A stretch of DNA of 64,000 nucleotides, from the NCBI RefSeq assembly GCF_039541115.1, contig NZ_BAABFP010000002.1:806001-870000 (forward strand). Reading direction: 5' to 3'. The DNA comes from Angustibacter luteus (GTDB lineage Bacteria > Actinomycetota > Actinomycetes > Actinomycetales > Angustibacteraceae). A program made the translations under genes and the position numbers. How positions within the stretch are numbered: position 1 is the stretch's first letter; every line of letters starts with the position of its first letter. A model generated the notes under the pieces. The model did no database searches. It was given only the letters and a program-made list of their open reading frames with translations, and was not told the DNA's origin. Of this stretch, positions 17,721-26,150 are shown in pieces.

Positions 17721-19238
17721 ATGACGTCCGACGCCACCACGAACCGGTGGCGGGCGCTCGCGGTCTGCCAGGTCGCGCTGTTCGCGACGCTGATCGACGT
17801 CAGCGTGACGAACGTGGCGTTGCCCTCGATCGGCCGGGCCACCGACGCGACGCCGTCCCAGCTGCAGTGGATCGTCACCGGGTACGTCCTGGCCTTCGGT
17901 CTGGTGCCGGTGCTCGCCGGGCGGCTGGGCGACGACCGGGGCCGGCGGTCGATGTTCCTGATCGGCGTCGGCGGCTTCGTGGTGGCGTCCGCGATCGTCG
18001 GGATCTCGCCCGACCCGAAGCTGATCATCGTGGCCCGGGTGGTGCAGGGCCTGTTCGGCGGCCTGATCAACCCGCAGGTGTCGGGGATCGTGCAGCAGCT
18101 GTTCAGCGGCGCGGAGCGCGGGCGGGCCTTCGGGGCCATCGGGGCCACGGTGGGGACGGCGACCGCGGTCGGACCGCTGGTCGGTGGCCTGCTGATCGGG
18201 ATCGGCGGCCCGGACCTCGGTTGGCGGCTGGTCTTCTTCATCAACGTGCCGATCGGGCTGACCGCGATGGTGCTGGCCTGGCGCTGGCTGCCGGCGCGGG
18301 ACGTTCGGCGCGGCCCGCCGCCACGGCTCGACGTCCTCGGGGCCGCGCTGCTGGGACTGACCACGTTGTGCGTGCTCTTCCCGACGGTGCAGTACGACAG
18401 CGTGCGCGACGCGAGGCTGTTCTGGCTGCTGCTGCCGGCCGTGCCGCTCGCCGCCGCCTTCGTGCGGCGGGAGTGGCGGCTGACCAAGGCACGGCAGGAC
18501 CCGCTGGTCGACCTGCGGCTGTTCCGCCGCCCGTCGTACACCGTGGGGGTCGGGCTGGCGCTGCTGTTCTTCTGCGGCTTCACCGGGCTACCGCTGGTGC
18601 TGGCCCTCTACTACCAGCTGGGCCTGGGGTTCACCGCGCTGCAGTCCGGGCTGGGGATCACGGCGTTCGCGGTCGGGTCGGCCACCGCCGCGCCGCTGGC
18701 CGGACGGCTGGTGCCGCGCTTCGGGCGTCCCCTGGTGATCGTGGCCCTGGGCGTCTTCGCGGCCGGCGCGCTCGCCATCGACCTGGTGGTGCGCAGCGCC
18801 CCGGTCACCACGGACCCGCTGGAGGCGGCGCTGCGGCTCTCGTTGCCGCTGCTGCTGCTCGGGATCGGGGCCGGCGCGATCATCACGCCGAACCAGGCGC
18901 TATCGCTCGCCGACGTCGACCCGCGCATGGGTGGCGCGGCCGGCGGCGTCCTGCAGACCGCGCAACGCATCGGCTCCGCGGTCGGCCAGGCCGTCATCGG
19001 GTCCGCGTTCTTCGCGGCGCTCGCGGCCCAGGGCGTCTCGAACGCGACGGTGGGGACGACGTCCGGCCCGACGTCCGTGAAGGTGTCGCAGGCCTACGCG
19101 TCGGCGCTGTCGACGTCCGTGCTGGTGACGTTGCTGTTCATCGGCGCGGCCCTCGTGCTCGGCGTCGTCGACCTGACCCTGACCCGCCGCCGCAACCGCA
19201 CACCAAACGCGAAAGACGTGCCTATCGCGTCGGGATAG
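17721..19238 (+). CDS. MFS drug-type exporter, DHA2 (14-TM) family
   Basis: 505 aa, about 14 membrane helices. Features are LFATLIDVSVTNVALPSI in TM1, motif A GRLGDDRGRRSMF after TM2, and an antiporter motif C-like GPLVGGLLIG in TM5. This is the EmrB/QacA-type proton-coupled export family; the substrate is unknown. It lies 19 bases after the sigma-partner gene, so it may be read through from it. Its last codons and TAG (19236-19238) lie inside a large hairpin shared with convergent sucD. Confidence 0.9.
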   Translation: MTSDATTNRWRALAVCQVALFATLIDVSVTNVALPSIGRATDATPSQLQWIVTGYVLAFGLVPVLAGRLGDDRGRRSMFLIGVGGFVVASAIVGISPDPKLIIVARVVQGLFGGLINPQVSGIVQQLFSGAERGRAFGAIGATVGTATAVGPLVGGLLIGIGGPDLGWRLVFFINVPIGLTAMVLAWRWLPARDVRRGPPPRLDVLGAALLGLTTLCVLFPTVQYDSVRDARLFWLLLPAVPLAAAFVRREWRLTKARQDPLVDLRLFRRPSYTVGVGLALLFFCGFTGLPLVLALYYQLGLGFTALQSGLGITAFAVGSATAAPLAGRLVPRFGRPLVIVALGVFAAGALAIDLVVRSAPVTTDPLEAALRLSLPLLLLGIGAGAIITPNQALSLADVDPRMGGAAGGVLQTAQRIGSAVGQAVIGSAFFAALAAQGVSNATVGTTSGPTSVKVSQAYASALSTSVLVTLLFIGAALVLGVVDLTLTRRRNRTPNAKDVPIASG

Positions 19239-19259
19239 GCACGTCTTTCGCGATTGGTG
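19201..19259. terminator. 26-bp-arm hairpin overlapping the MFS stop codon
   Basis: Arms 19201-19226 and 19234-19259 match at 25 of 26 positions around a 7-base loop. The MFS TAG is in the right arm, and sucD ends six bases beyond. The stem is too long and too perfect for chance, and the last dozen codons of the exporter are constrained by it. Confidence 0.75.
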
Positions 19260-19264
19260 CGGGG

Positions 19265-20167
19265 TCAGAGCGACTGCATGATCTCGCGCATCAGCTGGGC
19301 GGTCTCGGACGGCGTCTTGCCGACCTTCACGCCGGCGGCCTCGAGGGCTTCCTTCTTGGCCTGCGCAGTGCCCGACGAGCCGGACACGATGGCGCCCGCG
19401 TGGCCCATGGTCTTGCCCTCGGGCGCGGTGAACCCGGCGACATAGCCGACGACCGGCTTCGTCACGTGGTCCTTGATGTACGCAGCGGCGCGCTCCTCGG
19501 CGTCGCCGCCGATCTCGCCGATCATCACGATGGCGTCGGTCTCCGGGTCGTTCTCGAAGGCCTCCAGCGCGTCGATGTGCGTGGTGCCGATGATCGGGTC
19601 GCCGCCGATGCCGATCGCGGACGAAAAGCCGAAGTCCCGCAGCTCGTACATCATCTGGTAGGTCAGCGTGCCGGACTTCGAGACCAGCCCGACCCGGCCG
19701 GCGCCGCTGATGTCCGCCGGGATGATGCCCGCGTTGGACTTGCCGGGGCTGATCAGGCCCGGGCAGTTCGGCCCGATGAGCCGCGTCTTGCCGGAGCGCT
19801 GGGCGTAGGTGAAGAACTCCGCGGTGTCCTTGACCGCGACGCCCTCGGTGATGCAGATGGCGAGCGGGATCTGGGCGTCCACGGCCTCGACGACCGCGGC
19901 CTTGGTGAACTTCGCGGGCACGAAGATGACGGTGACGTCCGCGCCGGTGGCCTCGACGGCCTCGCCGACGGAGCCGAACACCGGGATCTGGACGCCGCCC
20001 GGTGCGTCAGGGCCGTCGAACTCGACGCTCTGGCCGCCCTTGCCGGGCGTGACGCCGCCGACGATGTTCGTGCCGCTGGCCAGCATCCGCTGGGTGTGCT
20101 TGCGCCCCTCGGAGCCGGTCATGCCCTGGACGATGACCTTGCTGTTCTCGGTCAGGAAGATTGCCAT
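19265..20167 (-). CDS. sucD: Succinyl-CoA synthetase, alpha subunit
   Basis: 300 aa. It forms succinate and ATP/GTP from succinyl-CoA with SucC. The CoA-binding N terminus has [20 protein letters not shown] and [12 protein letters not shown]; the phospho-histidine is H256 in [12 protein letters not shown]. Its start is 16 bases after the sucC stop, in one operon. It ends against the long hairpin shared with the MFS gene. Confidence 0.97.
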   Translation of the reverse strand: MAIFLTENSKVIVQGMTGSEGRKHTQRMLASGTNIVGGVTPGKGGQSVEFDGPDAPGGVQIPVFGSVGEAVEATGADVTVIFVPAKFTKAAVVEAVDAQIPLAICITEGVAVKDTAEFFTYAQRSGKTRLIGPNCPGLISPGKSNAGIIPADISGAGRVGLVSKSGTLTYQMMYELRDFGFSSAIGIGGDPIIGTTHIDALEAFENDPETDAIVMIGEIGGDAEERAAAYIKDHVTKPVVGYVAGFTAPEGKTMGHAGAIVSGSSGTAQAKKEALEAAGVKVGKTPSETAQLMREIMQSL

Positions 20168-20183
20168 GTGTGTGGTCCGTCCC

Positions 20184-21353
20184 TTACTTCGCGGCCGCGA
20201 GCTCGGCCGCCTTGCGGGCGGCGCCGTCCATGGTGTCCTCGAGCGTGACGAGCGGGTGGTTCGCCTCGGCGAGGATGCGTCGTCCCTCGATCACGTTGTT
20301 GCCGTCGAGCCGGACGACGAGGGGCTTGGTCGCCTCGTCGCCGAGGATCTGCAGGGCCTGCACGATGCCGTCGGCCACCGCGTCGCACGACGTGATCCCG
20401 CCGAAGACGTTCACGAAGACGCTCTTGACCTGCGGGTCGTTCAAGATGATGTGCAGCCCGTTGGCCATCACCTCGGCCGACGCGCCGCCGCCGATGTCCA
20501 GGAAGTTGGCCGGCTTGACGCCGCCGAAGTCCTCACCGGCGTAGGCGACGACGTCCAGGGTGCTCATCACGAGCCCGGCGCCGTTGCCGATGATGCCGAC
20601 CTCGCCGTCCAGCTTGACGTAGTTGAGGCCCTTCGCCTTGGCCTGCGCCTCGAGCGGGTCGGCGGCGGCCGTGTCTTCGAGCGCCTCGTGCGCCGGGTGC
20701 CGGAAGCCGGCGTTCTCGTCGAGGGAGACCTTGCCGTCCAGGGCGATGATCGCCCCGTCCTCGGTCTTGACCAGCGGGTTGACCTCGACCAGCGTCGCGT
20801 CCTCCTCGCGGTAGACGACCCACAGCTTCTGGATGACGTCGGCGATGGCGTCCTTGACGTCGTCGTCGAAACCGGCCGCGTCCACGATCTCGCGGGCCTT
20901 GGCCTCGTCGATGCCGTCGATCGGGTCGACCGCGATGCGGGCCAGCGCCTCCGGGCGCTCCACGGCCAGCTGCTCGATCTCCATGCCGCCCTCCTTGCTC
21001 GCCATCGCGAGCAGGGAGCGGTTGGCCCGGTCCAGCAGCACCGAGAAGTAGTACTCCTCGGCGATCTTGGCGCCCTGGGCGACCATCACGCGGTGGACGG
21101 TGTGGCCCTTGATGTCCATGCCGAGGATCTCGCCGGCCTTCTCGGCCGCCTCGTCCGGGGAGTGGGCGAGCTTGACGCCGCCGGCCTTGCCGCGCCCGCC
21201 GGCCTTCACCTGGGCCTTGACGACGACGGTGCCGCCGCCGATGCGCTCCGCGCCCGCGCGGGCTTCCTCGGGGGTGTCGGCAACCGCCGCATCGAGCACG
21301 GGAACCCCGTGCTCGGCGAACATGTCGCGCGCCTGGTACTCGAACAGGTCCAC
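20184..21353 (-). CDS. sucC: Succinyl-CoA synthetase, beta subunit
   Basis: 389 aa from the GTG at 21353. The mature family N terminus ([12 protein letters not shown]) begins there, GGAAGG lies 10 bases upstream, and the length equals the family norm; an upstream ATG at 21392 would add an unconserved tail. The ATP-grasp domain has [34 protein letters not shown] and the CoA-ligase signature [10 protein letters not shown]. It acts with SucD in the TCA cycle. Confidence 0.97.
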   Translation of the reverse strand: MDLFEYQARDMFAEHGVPVLDAAVADTPEEARAGAERIGGGTVVVKAQVKAGGRGKAGGVKLAHSPDEAAEKAGEILGMDIKGHTVHRVMVAQGAKIAEEYYFSVLLDRANRSLLAMASKEGGMEIEQLAVERPEALARIAVDPIDGIDEAKAREIVDAAGFDDDVKDAIADVIQKLWVVYREEDATLVEVNPLVKTEDGAIIALDGKVSLDENAGFRHPAHEALEDTAAADPLEAQAKAKGLNYVKLDGEVGIIGNGAGLVMSTLDVVAYAGEDFGGVKPANFLDIGGGASAEVMANGLHIILNDPQVKSVFVNVFGGITSCDAVADGIVQALQILGDEATKPLVVRLDGNNVIEGRRILAEANHPLVTLEDTMDGAARKAAELAAAK

Positions 21354-21438
21354 GGGTTTCTCGCCTTCCGGTGACGTCGTCGTCGGGTTCATGAGGCCGC
21401 GGACGCACCCCGGGGGGCGGCCGGCAGGGCCGCTGGCG

Positions 21439-21444
21439 AGCCTA
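21439..21444 (-). promoter_or_regulatory. Candidate -10 of the sucCD operon
   Basis: AGCCTA on the plus strand reads TAGGCT on the minus strand, giving a leader of roughly 80 bases before the sucC GTG. No convincing -35 is visible. Confidence 0.35.
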
Positions 21445-21529
21445 GCCCTGTGCGTGGACGTCGCACGACGCCGGTGCGCCAAGTGCGACGAACCGCACAC
21501 GGCGGGCGCCCGGCGGGCGGCCCGGGCGG

Positions 21530-21934
21530 TCAGTCGGAGGAAACGTTCTCCCGCACCCAGGTGACGATGGACTCCATGGTGGCGCCGGGCGTGAACACCT
21601 TCGCGACGCCGAGCTTCTGCAGCTCGGGGATGTCGCCCTCGGGGATGATCCCGCCGCCGAAGACGACGATGTCCTCCGCGTCGCGCTCCTTGAGCAGGGC
21701 GACGACCTTGGCGAAGAGCGTCATGTGCGCACCGGACAGCACGGACAGGCCGACGACGTCCGCGTCCTCGGCGATGGCCGCCTCGACGATCTGCTCGGGC
21801 GTCTGGTGCAGGCCGGTGTAGACGACCTCCATGCCCGCGTCACGCAGCGCCCGCGCCACGACCTTCGCCCCCCGGTCGTGGCCGTCCAGCCCCGGCTTGG
21901 CGACGACGACGCGGATCGGTGCGCTGCTGCTCAT
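21530..21934 (-). CDS. Stand-alone B12-binding protein (methylmalonyl-CoA mutase C-terminal type)
   Basis: 134 aa, ATG with a perfect AGGAGGT nine bases upstream. It is a single cobalamin-binding Rossmann domain with the base-off/His-on motif DGHDRG (17-22, His20 as the cobalt ligand), the LSVLSGAH loop and [10 protein letters not shown]. Such small subunits work with separate mutase large chains in isobutyryl- or methylmalonyl-CoA mutases. No large chain is in this window. It is upstream of sucCD in the same orientation, which fits methylmalonyl-CoA entry into the TCA cycle. Confidence 0.9.
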   Translation of the reverse strand: MSSSAPIRVVVAKPGLDGHDRGAKVVARALRDAGMEVVYTGLHQTPEQIVEAAIAEDADVVGLSVLSGAHMTLFAKVVALLKERDAEDIVVFGGGIIPEGDIPELQKLGVAKVFTPGATMESIVTWVRENVSSD

Positions 21935-22068
21935 TGCGGCGGGACCTCCTGGTCACGGGGCGGGCCGGCACCGTCGCCGGACTGCGCCGAAACTCTAGCG
22001 GCCCTTCGTGGGCGGCTTTCGCCGCGTCGTCCTGCGTCCGCCCCTACCTGCGGGTAACGTCCCGGCTC

Positions 22069-23058
22069 GTGAGGACCTCGGGGCGTCGGGCGATCAGCCG
22101 GGCCCGCAGCACGTCGAAGGCGGTCTCGCGCGGGGCGCGCACGCTGCTGTCGCCGTCCGGGATGCGCGGCGCCGTCGTGGAGGGCGCCTGGCTGGCCACC
22201 CACCTCGCGCTGTACCCGCTCGGCGTGCTCGCGCCGTCCGAGCGGGCGGGCGACGTCCCCCGCCAGTACGGCGTCGGGCACCTGCCGCCGGTGCAGCGCG
22301 GCCTGCTGATCGGGGACGTCGAGGCCGCCGGGACGCCGATCCTGCTGGTGCACGGGATGGTGGACAACCGCTCGATCTTCACGCTGCTGCGCCGCGGCCT
22401 GCTGCGACGGGGCTTCGGCCGGGTGCACTCCATCAACTACTCACCGCTGACCACCGACATCCGGGTCGCGGCGGAGCGCCTCGCGGCCGAGGTCGAGGCG
22501 ATCGCCGCGGACACCGGCTACGAGCGGCTGCACGTCGTGGGCCACAGCCTCGGCGGGCTGATCGCCCGCTACTACGTGCAGCGCCTCGGCGGCGACGAGC
22601 GGGTGCACACGCTGGTCACCTTGGGCACCCCGCACGGCGGCACCCTGCCCGCGTACCTGCTGCCCGCCCGGCTGGGCCGACAGCTGCGACCCGGCAGCGA
22701 CCTGCTCGCCGAGCTCGACGACCCGAGCGCCGGCTGCCGCACCCGGTTCGTCGCGTACTGGTCCGACCTGGACCAGATGATCGTGCCGCAGCGCAACGCC
22801 CGGATGCTGCACCCCGACCTCACCGTGCGCAACGAGCTGGTCTCCCGGGTGGGGCACATGTCGCTGCCGATCGACCCGCGGGTGGTGCACGGGATCTGCT
22901 CCGAGCTCGCCCAGCTGGACGTCGACGGGTCGACGCTGCGGCCCGGGGTCTCACCGCTCGCGCCGCGGCGCGAGGCGCGTGCGCAGTCGCCGCGCGGGCG
23001 TCGGCGGGCGGGCGAGCCTGGCGGGAACGTCACACAGCGTAGTCAATCATCAACTTGA
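22069..23058 (+). CDS. Alpha/beta-hydrolase lipase/esterase
   Basis: About 329 aa from the GTG at 22069 (an ATG at 22162 is an alternative; the frame is open further upstream without conservation). The oxyanion motif LLVHGMVDN (92-100), nucleophile elbow GHSLGG with Ser160, a candidate acid D233/D235 and H263 (VGHMSLP) form the triad. LGTPHGGT after strand 6 is typical of triacylglycerol-lipase-like enzymes. The N-terminal 45 residues are basic then mildly hydrophobic and may anchor or export it. The C terminus is basic and disordered. The M23 promoter overlaps its last codons. Confidence 0.8.
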   Translation: MRTSGRRAISRARSTSKAVSRGARTLLSPSGMRGAVVEGAWLATHLALYPLGVLAPSERAGDVPRQYGVGHLPPVQRGLLIGDVEAAGTPILLVHGMVDNRSIFTLLRRGLLRRGFGRVHSINYSPLTTDIRVAAERLAAEVEAIAADTGYERLHVVGHSLGGLIARYYVQRLGGDERVHTLVTLGTPHGGTLPAYLLPARLGRQLRPGSDLLAELDDPSAGCRTRFVAYWSDLDQMIVPQRNARMLHPDLTVRNELVSRVGHMSLPIDPRVVHGICSELAQLDVDGSTLRPGVSPLAPRREARAQSPRGRRRAGEPGGNVTQRSQSST

Positions 23059-23083
23059 TCACTGGCCGTCACCACCGTATGGT
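23055..23083 (+). promoter_or_regulatory. Candidate promoter of the M23 peptidase gene
   Basis: TTGATC (23055-23060), a 17-base spacer and TATGGT (23078-23083) make one of the better sigma-70-like promoters in the window. It starts inside the end of the lipase gene. The implied leader is about 35 bases, too short for a c-di-AMP riboswitch. Confidence 0.55.
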
Positions 23084-23124
23084 CGGAGAGCCCCTTGCTC
23101 CACGCCCCATCGTGAGGTCCCGTT

Positions 23125-23898
23125 TTGCCCAAACGCACCAAGTACGCCGGTCGCCACCGTGGTCGCCACCGCGCCGAGGTCCGTCCCCGCTCCTCTGCCC
23201 TGCCTGGGGCAGCGGCGGCGGCGCTGACGCTGACCGCCACCGGTGCGGCTGTGATCCCGGGACTGGCGGGTACGGCGGCGAATGCGAGCGGTGACGACAC
23301 GGGTGCACTGAAGAACACGAACGGCTCTGGTTCGGCGTCGGGCGGCGTCACCGGCAGCGCACAGGTCGCCGGTCTGCGGGAGCGCGAGGCGCAGTCCGTG
23401 ATGCTCACCCAGGCCCGCGAGGCGCGGGCCGAGGCGGCGGCTCGGGCCAGCCGCGCCGAGAAGCGCCAGAAGCTCGAGGACAAGCAGCGCAAGGCCCGCG
23501 CGATGGCGCACCGCTGGGTCATGCCGCTCAGCAACTTCCGCTTCACCTCCGACTTCGGGGCCCGCTGGGGCAAGCTCCACGCCGGGGACGACCTGGCCGC
23601 GCCGATCGGCAGCCGCATCGGCGCGCTGTCCTCCGGCACCGTCGTGTTCGCCGGCCAGCAGAGCGGCTACGGCAACAAGGTCGAGATCCGGCACTGGGAC
23701 GGCACCGTCAGCTGGTACGGCCACATGTCGCAGATCGAGGTCAAGGTCGGCGAGAAGGTCACGCCCGGCCAGAAGGTCGGCGAGGTCGGCAACACCGGCC
23801 ACTCCACCGGACCGCACCTGCATCTCGAGATCCACCCGGACGGCGCCGGCCCGGTCGACCCGCAGCCGTGGCTGGCCAAGCGCGGTCTGAAGATCTGA
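23125..23898 (+). CDS. Secreted M23 (LytM/lysostaphin-type) peptidoglycan peptidase
   Basis: 257 aa from a TTG start (GAGG about 9 bases upstream). A very basic N terminus is followed by a hydrophobic segment (27-50) likely acting as signal or anchor. A charged coiled-coil-like region (83-128) leads to the M23 domain with zinc ligands H152 and D156 (LHAGDD), catalytic H200 and ligand H233 (GPHLHLE). The complete metal set suggests an active endopeptidase that trims cell-wall cross-links. The coiled coil may place it at the division machinery. The DUF192 gene follows after 11 bases. Confidence 0.9.
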   Translation: MPKRTKYAGRHRGRHRAEVRPRSSALPGAAAAALTLTATGAAVIPGLAGTAANASGDDTGALKNTNGSGSASGGVTGSAQVAGLREREAQSVMLTQAREARAEAAARASRAEKRQKLEDKQRKARAMAHRWVMPLSNFRFTSDFGARWGKLHAGDDLAAPIGSRIGALSSGTVVFAGQQSGYGNKVEIRHWDGTVSWYGHMSQIEVKVGEKVTPGQKVGEVGNTGHSTGPHLHLEIHPDGAGPVDPQPWLAKRGLKI

Positions 23899-23909
23899 CC
23901 CGCCCGGCG

Positions 23910-24302
23910 ATGGCCTCCGGCGCGCTGCCCGTCTTCGGGCCAGGGGACGACGTCCTGCTCGTCGACGACGCCCCGGTCGCTCCCCTCTCGGTGGCCCGTA
24001 GCTCCGGGGCTCGCCGCAAGGGTCTGCTGAAGACGTCCGCCGTCGACGGCGCCCTGTGGATCACCCGGTGCCCGAGCGTGCACATGGTCGGCATGAAGTA
24101 CCCGATCGACGTCGCGGTGCTGGACGGGGACGGTGTGGTGCTACACGTCGCGACCCTGCGCCCGACCTGGGGCATGACGCGCTGGCGTCTGCGCGCGCGG
24201 TCGACCGTCGAGACCGGCGTCGGTCAGCTGGAGCGCTGGGGTGTGCGGGTCGGCTCCCGGCTGGCGATCGGCTCGGAGTCGACCAACCCCGACGCCGGCT
24301 GA
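23910..24302 (+). CDS. DUF192-family protein
   Basis: 130 aa from the ATG at 23910, the first start after the preceding stop. It has the DUF192 pattern: SSGARRKGLLKT, then LWITRCPSVHMVGMKYPIDV, then LRPTWGMTRWRLRARSTVE. This small beta-rich fold is often secreted or fused to other domains; here no signal peptide is seen. No biochemical function is established. Probably in one transcript with the M23 gene. Confidence 0.85.
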   Translation: MASGALPVFGPGDDVLLVDDAPVAPLSVARSSGARRKGLLKTSAVDGALWITRCPSVHMVGMKYPIDVAVLDGDGVVLHVATLRPTWGMTRWRLRARSTVETGVGQLERWGVRVGSRLAIGSESTNPDAG

Positions 24303-24312
24303 GCGCCGGCCC

Positions 24313-24870
24313 TCAGGGGTGCCAGCCGGCCGGCGGGTCCTCACCGGTGAGACCGTCCACGGCCTCGCGCAGCAGGTCCGCATGCCCGGTGTGCCGGCCG
24401 TACTCCTCCACGAGGTCGAAGACGAGGCGGCGCAGGTTGGCGTGCTCTCCGGAGTCGCTACTGGCGTGGATGGGCTGGTCGAGCCCGCCGTCCGCGAGCG
24501 CCGCGGCGAGCCGCGCGTGCGAGCGCTCGACGGCGCCGTCCCAGAGGGCGTAGAGGTCGGCGGGGCTGTCGTCAGCGGCGCTGGCGAACTCCCAGTCGTT
24601 GCCCCCGTCCCAGCCGGTCGACTCCCACGGCTCGCCGATCGGCTCACCGCGCAGCTTGTGGGTGAAGGAGTAGTCCTCGACGGCGGCGAGGTGCTTGAGC
24701 AGCCCACCGAGGGTCAGCGTCGAGGCTCCGACGCGGTGTTGGAGCCCGGCCGAGTCGAGGCCGCCGGCCTTCCAGCGGAAGGTGGTGCGCAGCCGGTCGA
24801 CGGCGCCGGTGAGGTGCTGGACCTCGTTGCCCGCGAGCGGGGGTTCCCAGGGGTAGTCGTTGTCGCTCAT
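24313..24870 (-). CDS. DinB-family (DUF664) protein
   Basis: 185 aa, mostly helical, with the DinB four-helix-bundle layout: GLLKHLAAVEDYSFTHKLRG after the first helix and LVEEYGRHTGHADLLREAV at the end. The histidines H59, H159 and H162 are the likely metal ligands. In actinobacteria this fold includes mycothiol-dependent transferases and isomerases; the specific reaction is unknown. It is divergent from the VOC gene. Confidence 0.85.
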   Translation of the reverse strand: MSDNDYPWEPPLAGNEVQHLTGAVDRLRTTFRWKAGGLDSAGLQHRVGASTLTLGGLLKHLAAVEDYSFTHKLRGEPIGEPWESTGWDGGNDWEFASAADDSPADLYALWDGAVERSHARLAAALADGGLDQPIHASSDSGEHANLRRLVFDLVEEYGRHTGHADLLREAVDGLTGEDPPAGWHP

Positions 24871-24951
24871 GGCGTGAGGCTAGAACGGGTTCCGGACGTT
24901 CTGACTCCGGTAGCGGCGCTCCCACCGGAATCCAGGCCGGAATCGCAAGCG

Positions 24952-24994
24952 GTCAGGAATCGAGAAGCATCCCCGCGGGTGCCGCGCCTAGCGT
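24952..24994 (+). promoter_or_regulatory. Promoter with a 17-base box, copy 1 (VOC gene)
   Basis: GTCAGGAATCGAGAAGC (24952-24968) lies exactly 37 bases start-to-start from TAGCGT (24989-24994), which is seven bases before the ATG at 25002. The same 17 bases at the same distance from a -10 occur before the DUF1801 gene (47981-48023). Confidence 0.75.
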
Positions 24995-25001
24995 GAACGG
25001 C

Positions 25002-25649
25002 ATGGATACCACCGAGTCACGAACTGAAGGACACGCCCTGACGTCGATCACGTCCGTCGTCCTCGACGTCGCCGATCCCGTTGCCGCCCAGGCGTTCTAC
25101 GCCGCACTCGGCGTCGACCACCTGCTGAGCCTGCGCGAGTCGCAGGCGCCGACGAGCGGCTTCCGCGGGTTCACGCTGTCGGTCGTGGTGGCGCAGCCGG
25201 CGGACGTCGATGCGATCGTCGGCGCCGCGCTGACCGCGGGCGCGACGTCGCTGAAGCCGGCGGCGAAGAGCTTCTGGGGGTACGGCGGCGTCGTCCAGGC
25301 ACCGGACGGGACGATCTGGAAGGTCGCGTCGTCGTCCAAGAAGAACACCGGACCGGCCAACCGGGAGATCGACCAGATCGTGCTCCTCCTCGGGGTCAGC
25401 GACGTCCGTGCGACCAAGCGCTTCTACGTCGAGCGCGGCCTGACGGTGGGCAAGAGCTTCGGCGCCAAGTACGTCGAGTTCGACACCCCGTCGTCGACGG
25501 TGAAGCTCGCGCTCTACGGGCGCAGGGCCCTCGCGAAGGACGCCGGCGTGCCCGAGGACGGGACCGGGTCGCACCGGATCGTCGTCGTCGGTGGCACCGA
25601 GCCCTTCACCGACCCGGACGGGTTCGCCTGGGAGGCTGCGTCCGCCTGA
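25002..25649 (+). CDS. VOC-superfamily (glyoxalase-like) protein
   Basis: 215 aa from the ATG at 25002 (a GTG three codons upstream falls inside the promoter spacing). Two tandem VOC modules are seen: SITSVVLDVADPVAAQAFYA ... VQAPDGTIWKVASS, and IDQIVLLLGVSDVRATKRFY ... TDPDGFAWEAA. Metal-binding His/Glu positions are not complete, so it may be a binding or resistance protein, not an enzyme. Expression is predicted from a leaderless promoter that shares an upstream box with the distant DUF1801 gene. Confidence 0.82.
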   Translation: MDTTESRTEGHALTSITSVVLDVADPVAAQAFYAALGVDHLLSLRESQAPTSGFRGFTLSVVVAQPADVDAIVGAALTAGATSLKPAAKSFWGYGGVVQAPDGTIWKVASSSKKNTGPANREIDQIVLLLGVSDVRATKRFYVERGLTVGKSFGAKYVEFDTPSSTVKLALYGRRALAKDAGVPEDGTGSHRIVVVGGTEPFTDPDGFAWEAASA

Positions 25650-25691
25650 GCCGGGCGATGGTTGGCTTTGGCCCGGTGCGGGGCCATGCTG

Positions 25692-25713
25692 GGGACTCCA
25701 GCGAAGGAGTCCC
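25692..25713 (+). promoter_or_regulatory. Perfect hairpin enclosing the ribosome-binding site of the SAP protein gene
   Basis: GGGACTCC (25692-25699) pairs with GGAGTCCC (25706-25713) around AGCGAA, and the ATG starts at the next base. The ribosome site (AAGGAG, 25704-25709) is half inside the stem. A candidate promoter TTGGCT-N17-CATGCT (25662-25690) would start transcription near 25697, which might cut off part of the left arm. Confidence 0.45.
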
Positions 25714-26055
25714 ATGGCCAAGAAGAAGCCGAAGTCAGCCGCCGACAAGCAGCACGAGGCGACCATCAAGCAGCTCCGCACCGACCTGAAGAGCGCAGAG
25801 GCCAAGCGAGACAGCTGGAAGCAGCGCGCCACGAAGGCCGAGGCGTCAGCCGCCGAGCTCCGGTCCCAGCTCAAGGTGACGAAGAAGTCGCTCAAGAAGT
25901 CGCGCAAGCCCAGCGCCGCGGAGGTGCCAGCCGTCGCGGCGGCCGGTCCGGACGCCGAGTGGACGGTCGTCCAGCTGCGGGCCGAGGCACGCCGTCGCGG
26001 CCTCACCGGCCTGTCGAACAAGCCCAAGGCCGAGCTGTTGGCTGCCCTGGCCTGA
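25714..26055 (+). CDS. Small coiled-coil protein with C-terminal SAP-like motif
   Basis: 113 aa from the ATG at 25714. A Lys-rich N terminus and a charged coiled coil (about 10-65: AATIKQL-type heptads, many Lys/Glu/Ala) lead through an Ala/Pro linker to WTVVQLRAEARRRGLTGLSN (83-102) and KPKAELLAAL. This is the helix-extended-loop-helix pattern of SAP or Rho-N-like nucleic-acid-binding motifs. The combination suggests a small DNA-associated or nucleoid protein; this is inference. It is a single gene. Confidence 0.75.
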   Translation: MAKKKPKSAADKQHEATIKQLRTDLKSAEAKRDSWKQRATKAEASAAELRSQLKVTKKSLKKSRKPSAAEVPAVAAAGPDAEWTVVQLRAEARRRGLTGLSNKPKAELLAALA

Positions 26056-26072
26056 AAAGCGTCCAGGATAGG

Positions 26073-26099
26073 TGTCGGATCTGACCCGAGGCATTCGTT
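26073..26099 (+). promoter_or_regulatory. Possible ECF-type promoter before the DGPF gene
   Basis: TGTCGG (26073-26078), a 17-base spacer and CGTT (26096-26099) loosely resemble the TGTCGA/CG[AT]C elements I recall for ECF42 promoters. It is the right place for self-regulation of the DGPF-sigma operon, but the match is imperfect. Confidence 0.3.
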
Positions 26100-26150
26100 G
26101 CGAGGGTAGACAGTGGGCGGACCGGCCCACGACACCCTAAGGAGACAGAG

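Noticed and set aside
17747-20248. Very long open frame (over 800 codons) spanning the MFS gene and antisense to sucD
   Set aside because: It is an out-of-frame reading of GC-rich coding DNA; the translation is Arg/Gly/Ala-rich without motifs, while the MFS and SucD frames are unmistakable.
21354-21392. Longer sucC starting at the ATG at 21392
   Set aside because: Adds 13 residues absent from the family; the GTG at 21353 has the family N terminus and a well-spaced GGAAGG.
22960-23124. c-di-AMP (ydaO) riboswitch before the cell-wall peptidase gene
   Set aside because: The predicted leader is only about 35 bases and the rest is the end of the lipase gene; no conserved riboswitch core is visible.
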